Shown: positions 41,725-50,803 of the stretch, piece after piece
Layout of the letters: the number at the start of each line of letters is the position of its first letter
Numbering within the stretch: position 1 is the first letter of the stretch
Source: Bacteroidales bacterium UBA1184
GTDB taxonomy: Bacteria; Bacteroidota; Bacteroidia; Bacteroidales; ML635J-15
Assembly: GCA_002310235.1 (NCBI GenBank)
Contig: DBYO01000051.1
Location: 1 to 53,319 of the forward strand
Length of the DNA stretch: 53,319 bases
Direction: 5' to 3'
The notes under the pieces: generated by a model
The model's database searches: none
Seen by the model: only the letters and a program-made list of their open reading frames with translations
Told to the model about the DNA's origin: nothing
Program-made: the position numbers and the translations under genes

Positions 41725-44700
41725 ATGATGAAAAAACTATTACTAATCTCAGCAGCGCTGCTATTAATATTTGGAACAGCGAAGGCACAATCTGAGTACT
41801 CGATTATCGACAAGGACAAACCAACGGAATCGAGCATCGAAATTATTAGCGAAAACAGCGAAGGCATTACGCTTAAACTATCGCTTAATGCATACAAATT
41901 TTCAGAAGTACAAACGCCAAATGGCACAGAAGTTATTGTCGGCTCGCCAAACGGAATTAATTATATGGAAAAGGGTCTTCCCGACATTCCGTATTTTGCA
42001 ACCACAATACGTATTCCTGCCAATGGAAAGGCCATAGCAGAGATTGTTGATGCAAACTACACTACTTTGGAAGACATCAGCATTGCCCCTTCGAAAGGCT
42101 CAATCAAGCGTAACGTTGATCCATCAACAGTTCCGTACGAATACGGAAGTTGCTATAGTACCGATGCTTTCGTCCCCACTACCGAGGCCGTCAACAGTGA
42201 AGCATTCTGCATCAGGGATGTACGCGGAACTAATGTTCACTTTTTCCCATTCCAGTACAACCCCGTACAGAAGCAACTAAAAATTTGCACAGAAATGACT
42301 GTTAGAATAAATTTCACACAACAGCCAAGCGAAAACGAAGTGACTGCTTCGTACGAAAAGATTGACGAGTTTGAAAATATATACCGTCGTCTTTTCATAA
42401 ACTACGGAAGCAAAACACGCTACACCCAGTTGCAGGACGGACATCCAGGCAGAATGCTCATAATCTGCAAGGACACCTACCAATCGGCAATGACAGATTT
42501 CGTAAACTGGAAGCGTGAAAAAGGCTTAGATGTAGAAATGGTACTGACAAGTACCGTTGGCTCTACAGCATCAAATATACAGTCGTATATTACCAATTAT
42601 TTCAACAACCACAGCGATTTAGCCTACATCCTTCTTGTAGGTGATGGTGGAGATGTACCGTCAAACTTGTCCACTTATACGGAAGGATGGGAGCAGTCCA
42701 CATTAACAGCTGATAATCAATATGCATATCTTGTCGGCAACGACCACTATGCAGATGTATTCATCGGACGCTTCTCTGGCGAATCGGTTGCCAATATACA
42801 AAATATGGTGCGCAAGGTTATCCATTATGAAAAGGAAATCACAACAAGCGATACTTGGCTTGCTAAAGCATATGGCAGCGCATCAAACGAAGGCGGTGGA
42901 AGTAGCGGACACAACCAAGGAAACGGCAATGAAAGCGATATGACACACATGGGCTATATACAAACCGACCTCGAAAACTATGGCTATACAGTAACTCGCG
43001 TAAACCAAGCATCGTCGGGTTATACATCCGATCTTGCTGCTACATCAACTGCTTTCAACAATGGTGTAGGTCTTGGCTGCTACATCGGACATGGAGATGT
43101 TACGGAATGGGCAAGTACAGGATACACTAACACTCATGTAAATGCACTTACCAATGCCAACAAATATCCTTTTATAATAAGTGTAGCTTGTGTAAACGGT
43201 GATTTCAACGGAAACACCTGTTTTGCTGAGGCTTGGCTTAGAGCAAGCAAGAATGGAAATCCAACAGGTGCACTTGCATTCCTTGGCTCAACAATAAATC
43301 AGGACTGGAATCCTCCTATGACAGCTCAGGACGAAATGGTTGATATAATTACCGAATCGTTGACAAACAACATCAAGAGAACCATAGGCGGCATATCGTT
43401 CAATGGATATTTCCGTATGATTCAGGATCATCCAAGTTCAGGAAATGATGGAAACGGACCAAGAACCGCCGACGCCTGGACAATCTTCGGTGACCCATCG
43501 ACAATGTTCCGCAGTAAAACACCATCAGCTATCACTTCGTCGAACAACGAAATGGTAATGGGTGTTCCATACACCACAACAATAAAAATCGGCAATACTC
43601 CTGTACAGGATGCACTCGTATGTATTTCACAGAACGGAAGCTACTACAGAGGATATACAGATGCTAACGGACAAGTAAGCATTTCAAACGACTTCTCGGT
43701 TGGCGAAGCCCTACTAGTCGTAACAGCTTACAACACCACAACAATCTACCAGACAATTCCGGTAAATACGGCTAACGAACCATACATATCGATACAAAAC
43801 TACTCGCCACAGAACGTAAGCTTCGGAACAACCAACAATCTTTCGATGACTCTCGTCAATATGGGAGGTGTTGCAACAACTGGAAACACAACTGTAACCC
43901 TTACAACATCCGACCAATATCTCACACTCAACACTGCAAGTGCAACTTTCGGCACAATGGCAGCACAGGGCGGCACAGCATCGAGCAGCTCATTCAACTT
44001 CTCGGTTGCCGAAAATACTCCCGACGGACATGTTGCAACAATCAACGCAACAATAACCAACGGCTCATACACATGGAACAGCACAATGAGCATTACAATT
44101 GCTGGTCCAGCCTGCGACGCACCAACAGGACTCGACGTTACAGTCAACGGCTCTAGCGCAACCATCACTTGGGATACACAGGTTATCACACCAGTTACCA
44201 TAAGCGACGATTTCGAAGGTCATACTGCTTTCACAATCAACTCGCCGGGCACAGTCGGATGGACTTACATCGATGGCGATGGAAGCACCACTGGCGCAAT
44301 AAGCGGCTACAACTCCTGGAATAATGCAAATTCTGAAATGGCATACATAGTTTTCGATCCTTCGCAGGTAACATCACAGTCTGGTAGCGGAAACCTGTCG
44401 TCGTCGATAACAGCACACTCGGGAAGCCAATTCCTTGCAAGCTTTTACATTACTTCACAAAACACAAATCTACAAAACGACGACTGGATTGTCAGCCCTG
44501 AACTCAATTTTGCAGAAGACTTTACTTTCTCATTCTACTGCAGGGGAGGTCATAAGTCCAATAACAATTCATATACCGAAACATACGAAGTTTATTATTC
44601 GACAACGACAAACGACAAATCTGCATTTACCAACCTTATTGAATCAGCAACAGTAACTGGTGGAAATAATATTCAGTGGACATACAAAACATACACAGTT

Positions 44701-46386
44701 CCTTCCTCTGCAAAATATGTTGCAATAAAATACGCTTCAACCGACAAGTACTACTTCTGTATTGACGACATTACAATCAGCGGAACTGAAATTACTGGCG
44801 CAGGTTCTGTCAACCTATACGACAACGGCGTTATAGTTGCATCGAACATTACAACTGGCTCTTATACGACAAACAACCTTACTGCTGGCGAGCACTGCTT
44901 CAGCATCCGTGCCGTTTGCAACGACAACAGCGAATCGATGTCAGCACAGGAATGCGTAAATGTAACAAGTTCAACTCCAAGCTACACAGTAACAGTAAAT
45001 GTTGGCAACGGCGGTACAGTAAATCCAAGCGGCAACCAGACAGTTTACCAGGGCAACAACTTCACTTTCACAGTTACTCCTAACGACTGCTACGAAATTG
45101 CAAACGTTACCGTAAACGGAACTGCTGTAACTCATAACAACAACCAGTACACAATCAACAACATCACTGCAAACCAGACTGTAAACGTTACATTTAGCCA
45201 GTTGTCATACACAATCACCGCAACTGCTGGTAACGGCGGTACAATTTCGCCTGCTGGAACAAGCACAGTAAACTGCGGAGGCAATATTACCTACACAATC
45301 TCGCCTAACAACGGATTCATGGTTTCAGATCTGCGTATCGACGGACAGAGCGTTGGTTCACAAACCTCATATACATTCTCGGATGTTGATGCCATCCACA
45401 CTATCAATGCAACATTCGAAGCAATACCTGCCGGTGAAATTACAATTACTGTAAATGCAGATGCCGAAGGCGGAACCGTTTCTCCAACAGGCACACAGAC
45501 AATCACCGAAGGTAGCCCCTTCACGTTTACCGTTACACCCGACAACTGCCACACTATCGGCACTGTAACTGTAAACGGAACAGCTGTTTCTCTCAACGCA
45601 AACAACTCGTACACAATCCAGAATGTTACAGCACCACAGACAGTAAACGTTACATTCAACCAGATTAACTATTCGATAGCTGCAAGTGCTGGCAACGGCG
45701 GTTCTATCTCACCAGTAGGCAGTGTTGAAGTTGGTTGCGGTGACGATATGACATTCACAATAACTCCTAACAGCGGCTACGAAATAGCAAACGTTATTGT
45801 TGACGGACAGAGCATAGGCGCAGTTGCAAGCTACACTTTCGAGAATGTAACAGCAAACGGACTCAGCATCTACGCAACCTTCGCAGTTGTTGAAACCTGC
45901 TACACAATTACAGGCCTCGAAGTTTCCGTAGAAACTTACGGAAATGTCCTCAACTGGAATGCTGCCGAAAATGCAGTTTCGTACAATATCTACCGCAACA
46001 ACGGCAACACAATTCTTGCAAATATTGCTACGACCAGCTACATCGACCTTAACGGCAACGTTGGCGACAGCTACCGCATAGTAACAGTATGCCAGCACGG
46101 CGAATCCGAATCGTCGGAAAGCGTTACTGCAACTCCTTCGGGCATCGACGAGAACAGCATTTCTGTCAACCTCTACCCGAACCCGACAAACGGCAGCTTC
46201 ATGATTGAATGCAACGGAATGTCGAGCATCGAAGTATTCAACATGGTAGGTCAGCTCGTTAAGCAAATAGATGTTAACACCGACAAGACAAGCATAGATG
46301 CTTCAACATGGGCTAAGGGCGTTTACAGCATCCGCATAGCAACTGCTGATTCCAACATAGTTGTAAAACAGCTTATCAAGCAATAA
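41725..46386 (+). CDS. Gingipain-like C25 cysteine peptidase, T9SS cargo
   Basis: A 1553-residue secreted peptidase with signal peptide LLLISAALLLIFGTAKAQ and a ~230-residue prodomain. The C25 domain begins at GRMLIICKDTYQSAM; catalytic His456 is in GCYIGHGD and Cys489 in SVACVNGDFNG, both matching gingipains. An Ig-like C25 tail follows, then a cleaved-adhesin/choice-of-anchor-J domain (SDDFEGHTAFTINSPGTVGW). Next come four divergent InlB-type repeats (for example VTVNVGNGGTVNPSGNQTV and ITATAGNGGTISPAGTSTV), an Fn3-like domain (GLEVSVETYGNVLNWNAAE), and a T9SS type A sorting domain (NLYPNPTNGSF, GVYSIRI, VVKQLIKQ). It would be exported through T9SS and either anchored or released; cleavage specificity (Arg or Lys) cannot be read from sequence. 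ATG 41725 or 41728 could be the start. Confidence 0.92.
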   Translation: MMKKLLLISAALLLIFGTAKAQSEYSIIDKDKPTESSIEIISENSEGITLKLSLNAYKFSEVQTPNGTEVIVGSPNGINYMEKGLPDIPYFATTIRIPANGKAIAEIVDANYTTLEDISIAPSKGSIKRNVDPSTVPYEYGSCYSTDAFVPTTEAVNSEAFCIRDVRGTNVHFFPFQYNPVQKQLKICTEMTVRINFTQQPSENEVTASYEKIDEFENIYRRLFINYGSKTRYTQLQDGHPGRMLIICKDTYQSAMTDFVNWKREKGLDVEMVLTSTVGSTASNIQSYITNYFNNHSDLAYILLVGDGGDVPSNLSTYTEGWEQSTLTADNQYAYLVGNDHYADVFIGRFSGESVANIQNMVRKVIHYEKEITTSDTWLAKAYGSASNEGGGSSGHNQGNGNESDMTHMGYIQTDLENYGYTVTRVNQASSGYTSDLAATSTAFNNGVGLGCYIGHGDVTEWASTGYTNTHVNALTNANKYPFIISVACVNGDFNGNTCFAEAWLRASKNGNPTGALAFLGSTINQDWNPPMTAQDEMVDIITESLTNNIKRTIGGISFNGYFRMIQDHPSSGNDGNGPRTADAWTIFGDPSTMFRSKTPSAITSSNNEMVMGVPYTTTIKIGNTPVQDALVCISQNGSYYRGYTDANGQVSISNDFSVGEALLVVTAYNTTTIYQTIPVNTANEPYISIQNYSPQNVSFGTTNNLSMTLVNMGGVATTGNTTVTLTTSDQYLTLNTASATFGTMAAQGGTASSSSFNFSVAENTPDGHVATINATITNGSYTWNSTMSITIAGPACDAPTGLDVTVNGSSATITWDTQVITPVTISDDFEGHTAFTINSPGTVGWTYIDGDGSTTGAISGYNSWNNANSEMAYIVFDPSQVTSQSGSGNLSSSITAHSGSQFLASFYITSQNTNLQNDDWIVSPELNFAEDFTFSFYCRGGHKSNNNSYTETYEVYYSTTTNDKSAFTNLIESATVTGGNNIQWTYKTYTVPSSAKYVAIKYASTDKYYFCIDDITISGTEITGAGSVNLYDNGVIVASNITTGSYTTNNLTAGEHCFSIRAVCNDNSESMSAQECVNVTSSTPSYTVTVNVGNGGTVNPSGNQTVYQGNNFTFTVTPNDCYEIANVTVNGTAVTHNNNQYTINNITANQTVNVTFSQLSYTITATAGNGGTISPAGTSTVNCGGNITYTISPNNGFMVSDLRIDGQSVGSQTSYTFSDVDAIHTINATFEAIPAGEITITVNADAEGGTVSPTGTQTITEGSPFTFTVTPDNCHTIGTVTVNGTAVSLNANNSYTIQNVTAPQTVNVTFNQINYSIAASAGNGGSISPVGSVEVGCGDDMTFTITPNSGYEIANVIVDGQSIGAVASYTFENVTANGLSIYATFAVVETCYTITGLEVSVETYGNVLNWNAAENAVSYNIYRNNGNTILANIATTSYIDLNGNVGDSYRIVTVCQHGESESSESVTATPSGIDENSISVNLYPNPTNGSFMIECNGMSSIEVFNMVGQLVKQIDVNTDKTSIDASTWAKGVYSIRIATADSNIVVKQLIKQ

Positions 46387-46407
46387 TAAAACTAATCCAA
46401 ATCATAG

Positions 46408-46437
46408 AAGGCTCGCCAAATGGTGAGCCTTTTTTTG
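46408..46437 (+). terminator. Terminator of the C25 peptidase gene
   Basis: AAGGCTCGCC, loop AAAT, GGTGAGCCTT is a 10-bp stem with one mismatch-type G-T position, followed by TTTTTT. It starts 22 bases after the stop codon. Confidence 0.85.
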
Positions 46438-46457
46438 TTTCGTACTTCAGAATTTAC

Positions 46458-46580
46458 AACGATACTAGCATTACAAATGCTCATACTCAACTCAGGCAGA
46501 TTACAAATCCGCCTGAACAATATGTCCTTCGGGATTTGTACTCCCGAAGGCTAGAATATAAGGATTTGTAATATTTGTAA
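46458..46580 (+). repeat. Triple-hairpin REP-like element, copy 1
   Basis: Three successive inverted repeats share ATTACAAAT or its complement in the loop. They are AGCATTACAAATGCT (46467-46481), AGGCAGA...TCCGCCT (46494-46514), and CCTTCGGGA...TCCCGAAGG (46526-46550), followed by AGGATTTGTAAT. The whole ~120 bases recurs at 50581-50700 in the same orientation with only a few changes; the changed base in hairpin 3 (GTACTCCC against GTAATCCC) lies at the loop edge. The copies bracket the WYL-nuclease-HAD genes. The architecture suggests a REP-like element that a RAYT-type transposase could mobilise. Confidence 0.8.
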
Positions 46581-46658
46581 TCCGAAACGGGTAGAACAAT
46601 CTGCCGTTTTTGTTTCTGCACTAATTGCTCAGCAACAATATTTGGCTTTTCTTACTGT

Positions 46659-47564
46659 TCACAAAGTCTTTTTGCTATATTTCTTTACCAGATCTTTCGC
46701 ATCCTGTAAGAGCCGTTTACGCAACCAGTTCGGACTTATAACCTCAACTTCCTTTCCCATAGCTCGCACTGTATTGATGAAATCATCGGTTGGGACCAAA
46801 TGCAATTCAAATAGGTTGTTGGCAATCTCTTTCTGGGAACGGTGCAGAGGCAGCGAACGCAAATACTTTGCGCGTGTGTCTGAGGTCTTTAATTGTATAT
46901 GTTCCGCTTTGCCATCCGTCACTATCATACCAAAATAGCGAGAAAAATAATCGTCTGCAGAAAAATCTGTGGGCAGTTTGAACAATTTGTCGCTAATTTT
47001 CACATCCTTCATGCGGTCGAGTGCGTAAAGACGCAGAGAATCGTGGAAGCCGGTGTGAGCCAACACATACCAACGCCGACCAAAGTAGCGCAATGCGTAA
47101 GGTTCAATCTCAAACTCGCGTGCAGTTTGCATTTCGTAGTTTTGGTATGTAATTGACAGCCGACGGTTTTCGCGCATCGCAGTGGTGATTTCTGGCAGAA
47201 AAACGTTGCTACCAGTAGGTGTGTCTTCAAGAAGTATGCGGTCTGCCAAGTCCCGATTTTCGCTAACCATCTGGTTCACAGCAAATGCCGAAAGCAAGAA
47301 CTGGGTGTTTTTGTTACACCCCGAAATGTCGTTCTCGATATAGTATTTTTTCTCTTTTCGGTCATATCCGATTTGAATGTCGAACAAACATAATATGTTA
47401 TCTTTCATTCGGATGAAAGTACGCCGAGGGATTGTCTCCTCTCCGTCATAATTGAAGACTGAGTTCGTCCAACGGCTGTCGATTTCATTCTTGGACAGTC
47501 CGTTGCTGTACGACAATAGTTCTATTAGCCAGAGGTAGCGGGCAAAAAGGGAAGTTGGTGTCAT
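46659..47564 (-). CDS. WYL-domain transcriptional regulator
   Basis: A 301-residue protein with an N-terminal helix-turn-helix-like region (SLFARYLWLIELLSYSNGLSK, RRTFIRMKDNILCLF) and a C-terminal WYL domain. The WYL hallmarks are REFEIEPYALRYFGRRWYVL (~residues 145-165, where WYV replaces WYL) and LRLYALDRMKDVKIS. A WCX-like tail begins near HIQLKTSDTRAKYLRS. Such proteins sense nucleic acid or nucleotide ligands and often regulate phage-defence genes. Its start overlaps the last base of the nuclease-like gene upstream, so the two are one transcriptional unit. It may act as a repressor of that unit. Confidence 0.88.
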   Translation of the reverse strand: MTPTSLFARYLWLIELLSYSNGLSKNEIDSRWTNSVFNYDGEETIPRRTFIRMKDNILCLFDIQIGYDRKEKKYYIENDISGCNKNTQFLLSAFAVNQMVSENRDLADRILLEDTPTGSNVFLPEITTAMRENRRLSITYQNYEMQTAREFEIEPYALRYFGRRWYVLAHTGFHDSLRLYALDRMKDVKISDKLFKLPTDFSADDYFSRYFGMIVTDGKAEHIQLKTSDTRAKYLRSLPLHRSQKEIANNLFELHLVPTDDFINTVRAMGKEVEVISPNWLRKRLLQDAKDLVKKYSKKTL

Positions 47565-49396
47565 TAGGAATTCCAGTAGCGGGTTTCGAGATAATTAAGC
47601 AGTTCTTTGTAATCATCGTTTCCTTGCAATGGGGAAAGAAGTTCTTGTGGGGCGATGATTTTGAATTTAGCATCTTTTGTTAGGTTCTGCATAAATTCAT
47701 TTTCAACCGCCTTTCGCAATTCTGTGTTCTCTTTAGGAATAATATTGATATGGAAGAAATCAACAGCATAGTCTTTTGCAATCAATTGTTCACACAATAA
47801 TGTTTGCCGCATAAGTTCATAACTTGGCTCTTGGAAATAGATGGAATGAGGAATTTGACCATTTTCTGGCATTTTTAATCTATCGGATTTTTTTATCAGT
47901 TCTTCATAGCGTTCTAATCGTTTCTGACAAGTTTTATCTTCTTTTTCGTATGTCTCGGTATATTTCCATTCTATTGGGATTAGCCATTTGTCTTTGCCTT
48001 TGCGAGCTATAATCATCGCATCTATGGAAGTCCACATATAGCCACGGCGTGCACCTTTGTCATTTTCGCCTATCAAATCATCGTTTTTATATGCAAACTC
48101 AAAAGACAAATAACCATCCTCATCAATAAAAGAAGGCAATACCTCGTCAAACTCCATTTTTGTGGCATTATTAATTATGGCAAGTAATGCGTCTTTATCA
48201 CATCTTAGAGCAAATAGATGATTTAAACAATGTATCTGAGAGGAAACAAGGACGCCTGATGGTCTATTATGGTTGAATAGATTCCACCATTTGATTTGAT
48301 ATTTATTAAAATAGTCAATAACTTTAGGTATCCTATTAAAAAGATTGTATTTGCTGTCTTCTCCCATTAATATACACGGGATTTTTTTGTTTATTTTTGC
48401 CTTGCCGAAGAACCCATTTTTTGCTAATTTTTCCTGTTTTTCTCGTTCTTGACAGTAAAACAACTTTGACATTGTCTTTTGAAGTTTTTTGGAATCATCT
48501 ACATAAAGAATCTCATCCGTATATCCATTTTTGTAACAGCAATATGCGAAACGATTTATTTCGTGTTTTTGTGTTTTCCCAGACATTTCTTCTGCAAATG
48601 CAAAAATAAACTTAGGTTTATTATCGTTTATTTTCAAAGATTTGTCCAAGATGCCCAATTCTTGTTTTTGCTTCAATAAATCTTTCATCTCTTGGACAAA
48701 AAGGCCGTTCACATCTCTTCCTATTGTATGATCGAAGCAATCAATATGCGATTCAACTCCTGATGTTCCTTCCGTTGCATCCATACCTTTTTTCAACTCA
48801 ATAACCACTAATTGACCATTATGGATGGCTATAATGTCAAAACGAGGAACCTTTTTGCCTTTATTCCCATTGTATGAAAAGTCAGAATGACTGCTAACCG
48901 CATATTCCAAATCTAAAACAACATAATCAGAGTCTTTTCGATTGACAAGAGAAATCTGCTGCTGTTCTTGTTTTTCTTCATGGCTTATGTCAAGTTGTTT
49001 TTTTAGAGTATCTTCCCAATTAAACATTATTTTTTTTGCTTTTTGAAAATACTCTTCTACTATCGATTTATTGAGTTCAATGGAACGGAGAGGTTTCAAC
49101 AGCATATCTCTACTACCAATAAGTCCTGCAATTATTTTTTTTGCTGCTAAATTTCCTTTTTTTGCATCTTCCAGTAAAGGAGTTTTACGTTTTTTATCGC
49201 AATCTTTATAAAAATAGAATTCATCAAAATTAAAGTTGGTTGGGTTAATCTTAAGGATGTTACCTCCTTTATAATACACATTGATGTAATTGTCTCTAAT
49301 TTGCATATCCAATTCGGAATCAGATAAAATGTAATCCAATAATGGTTTCCACTCACCTTTGAGTTTGTTAACAAAAACTTCTGATAATTGTCTCAT
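47564..49396 (-). CDS. Large protein with two PD-(D/E)xK nuclease-like motifs; possible defence effector
   Basis: A 610-residue cytoplasmic protein. The N-terminal ~130 residues have no known motif. Residues ~160-290 carry a nuclease core: RFDIIAI with Asp187, then LVVIELKKG with Glu200 and Lys202. The C-terminal half resembles PGN_0703-type restriction endonucleases: SSQIHCLNHLFALR (~385-398), TSIDAMIIA with Asp459, and IPIEWKYTET with Glu476 and Lys478. Two nuclease cores in one chain is unusual. The gene is visibly richer in A and T than most genes around it and rich in Lys and Ile codons, consistent with transfer. It is co-transcribed with the WYL regulator. A defence role is inferred from fold and partner, not shown. 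Confidence 0.75.
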   Translation of the reverse strand: MRQLSEVFVNKLKGEWKPLLDYILSDSELDMQIRDNYINVYYKGGNILKINPTNFNFDEFYFYKDCDKKRKTPLLEDAKKGNLAAKKIIAGLIGSRDMLLKPLRSIELNKSIVEEYFQKAKKIMFNWEDTLKKQLDISHEEKQEQQQISLVNRKDSDYVVLDLEYAVSSHSDFSYNGNKGKKVPRFDIIAIHNGQLVVIELKKGMDATEGTSGVESHIDCFDHTIGRDVNGLFVQEMKDLLKQKQELGILDKSLKINDNKPKFIFAFAEEMSGKTQKHEINRFAYCCYKNGYTDEILYVDDSKKLQKTMSKLFYCQEREKQEKLAKNGFFGKAKINKKIPCILMGEDSKYNLFNRIPKVIDYFNKYQIKWWNLFNHNRPSGVLVSSQIHCLNHLFALRCDKDALLAIINNATKMEFDEVLPSFIDEDGYLSFEFAYKNDDLIGENDKGARRGYMWTSIDAMIIARKGKDKWLIPIEWKYTETYEKEDKTCQKRLERYEELIKKSDRLKMPENGQIPHSIYFQEPSYELMRQTLLCEQLIAKDYAVDFFHINIIPKENTELRKAVENEFMQNLTKDAKFKIIAPQELLSPLQGNDDYKELLNYLETRYWNS

Positions 49397-49513
49397 AACT
49401 AATTATAATTTAACAAATTAAGTATTTAAAGCAATTTCTATTTTTACATTTTTACATCGTTTCTCTAGTCTCTGCGAAGTCCGTTAAACAGAATCTAAAG
49501 ATAATCGACACTG

Positions 49514-49544
49514 CAAATCTATATATTTTTCTATGAATTAACAA
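49514..49544 (-). promoter_or_regulatory. Promoter of the nuclease-WYL operon
   Basis: On the minus strand TTG (49544-49542), 20 bases, then TAGATTTG (49521-49514). It overlaps the last codons of the HAD gene at 49538 and leaves a leader of about 110 bases. This suggests that the nuclease-WYL pair can be expressed independently of the HAD gene. Confidence 0.55.
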
Positions 49545-50488
49545 TTAATTATCCCCAATGCCCGCTCTACATCCTTTTCCGTAATCCCCACAATCGGGTC
49601 AATGCGGACGAAATGGTTCTGCAGTTCGGGTAGCACCTCTTTCAAGTCGTCGAAAATGACGAATCGGGGCGAATTAATATCGACATCAAGCACTTCATCG
49701 AAATACCATTTTATTTCGTTGCCTCGGCACAAACTTAGTACATCTAATTGGTTCAAGTCGGTGTTGCTCAGTTTGTCGTCCAGCAGGTGCAAAGGCGTAA
49801 TATCTACAATTCTACCAGGTAAATCGCGGTCGTACCACATCCTCTGCAAGACATTCAGCCCCATATAGCGCCACGACGAACTGACAACAATACGCGCATC
49901 AGTGGCATCAATAATTTTCCGCAGATTCGCCACAGCCTCTGGGTCGAACAACTGACCATATTTGTCATCGCTGGGCAGACCCTTGCTTTTCAATTCGCAA
50001 TAATATTTCTCGGTATTCAGAACGCCATCGAAATCGAGAAAAATAATCGGATAATCGTTCTCTTCATCCTGTGCTGCAATCTCTTGCTCCTTTTCAAAGC
50101 AGACGTCCGCTGTCGTTCTGAAGGCTTTCCGTTCTTCGTGCTTACCTGTCGCCTGCCAATCCAGTAGCGATGGTTGTTCCTTTTCGACAAGGTAATCCGA
50201 ACACTCCAGCAAGGTGTCCTTGTCTGTGTCGAAAAAAATGTCTTCCGTAGCCTTTGGCAACCGCCTGAAAAGTTCGCGACTTCCAATGAAGAGTTCCTTG
50301 TTTTCCAGAAAATTATTCAAAGTTCCCATAATGGTGAACTTGTTTTCCTCAATGTGGTGTAATACGGCTTCCTTTATAAATTCATCAAGCACATCTTTAA
50401 GTATGCTTCCGTCATAATTTGCACCGCTAGCCTTCAAATATGCCTCCAGATGTGGCATTTCATAGTAAAGTTCAATTCTTCCTTTCAT
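49538..50488 (-). CDS. HAD-superfamily protein of the Swiss-Army-Knife RNA-repair type
   Basis: A 316-residue cytoplasmic protein. The N-terminal ~140 residues are not recognised (acidic, with FTIMGTLNNFLENKELFIGS). The C-terminal half is a HAD phosphatase: IIFLDFDGVLN with Asp152 (nucleophile) and Asp154, NLRKIIDATDARIVVSSSWR with the second motif Ser/Thr, and RFVIFDDLKEVLPELQNHFV with the acidic last motif. This closely matches the HAD domains found in 'Swiss Army Knife' RNA-repair proteins, which remove phosphate from RNA ends. It lies upstream of the nuclease-WYL pair on the same strand and inside the pair of hairpin repeats, so it may belong to the same cassette. Confidence 0.8.
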   Translation of the reverse strand: MKGRIELYYEMPHLEAYLKASGANYDGSILKDVLDEFIKEAVLHHIEENKFTIMGTLNNFLENKELFIGSRELFRRLPKATEDIFFDTDKDTLLECSDYLVEKEQPSLLDWQATGKHEERKAFRTTADVCFEKEQEIAAQDEENDYPIIFLDFDGVLNTEKYYCELKSKGLPSDDKYGQLFDPEAVANLRKIIDATDARIVVSSSWRYMGLNVLQRMWYDRDLPGRIVDITPLHLLDDKLSNTDLNQLDVLSLCRGNEIKWYFDEVLDVDINSPRFVIFDDLKEVLPELQNHFVRIDPIVGITEKDVERALGIINC

Positions 50489-50511
50489 TTTTATAATCTT
50501 TTATTTTGCTG

Positions 50512-50519
50512 CAAAATTA
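50512..50519 (-). promoter_or_regulatory. -7 element of the HAD gene
   Basis: Minus-strand TAATTTTG matches TAnnTTTG, 23 bases before the HAD start codon. No -33 element is at the expected spacing. Confidence 0.5.
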
Positions 50520-50580
50520 TGTGCCTAATGTGCCACTATGCGGCGCAGTGCAAAAAAAACTTGCATCCTTCGAAATTTGC

Positions 50581-50700
50581 AACGATACAAGCATTACAAA
50601 TGCTCATACTCAACTTAGGCAGATTACAAATCCGCCTGAACAATATGTCCTTCGGGATTTGTAATCCCGAAGGCTCGAATATTAGGATTTGTAATCTGCA
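50581..50700 (+). repeat. Triple-hairpin REP-like element, copy 2
   Basis: Same orientation as the copy at 46458-46580. Hairpins at 50590-50604 (AGCATTACAAATGCT), 50617-50637 (AGGCAGA...TCCGCCT) and 50649-50673 (CCTTCGGGAT-TTGTA-ATCCCGAAGG, a perfect 10-bp stem here). It is followed by AGGATTTGTAATCTGC. Similarity to copy 1 continues ~10 bases further upstream (TTCGAAATTTGCAACGATA against TTCAGAATTTACAACGATA). The rest of the 50489-50803 gap shows only a weak possible gcvP promoter near 50737-50764. Confidence 0.8.
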
Positions 50701-50803
50701 AAAAACACCGTTGAAAAAAACACAAACAAATCTGAATTGCGAACCCAAAATATTTATAATTTTACGCAAAATTTTTTAACGCAAACACTAATATAGAAAT
50801 ACA

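Noticed and set aside
46458..50700. Insertion sequence or composite transposon made of the two repeats
   Set aside because: No transposase gene lies between or next to the repeats, and the repeats are non-coding hairpins without visible target-site duplications; a recombination cassette fits better.
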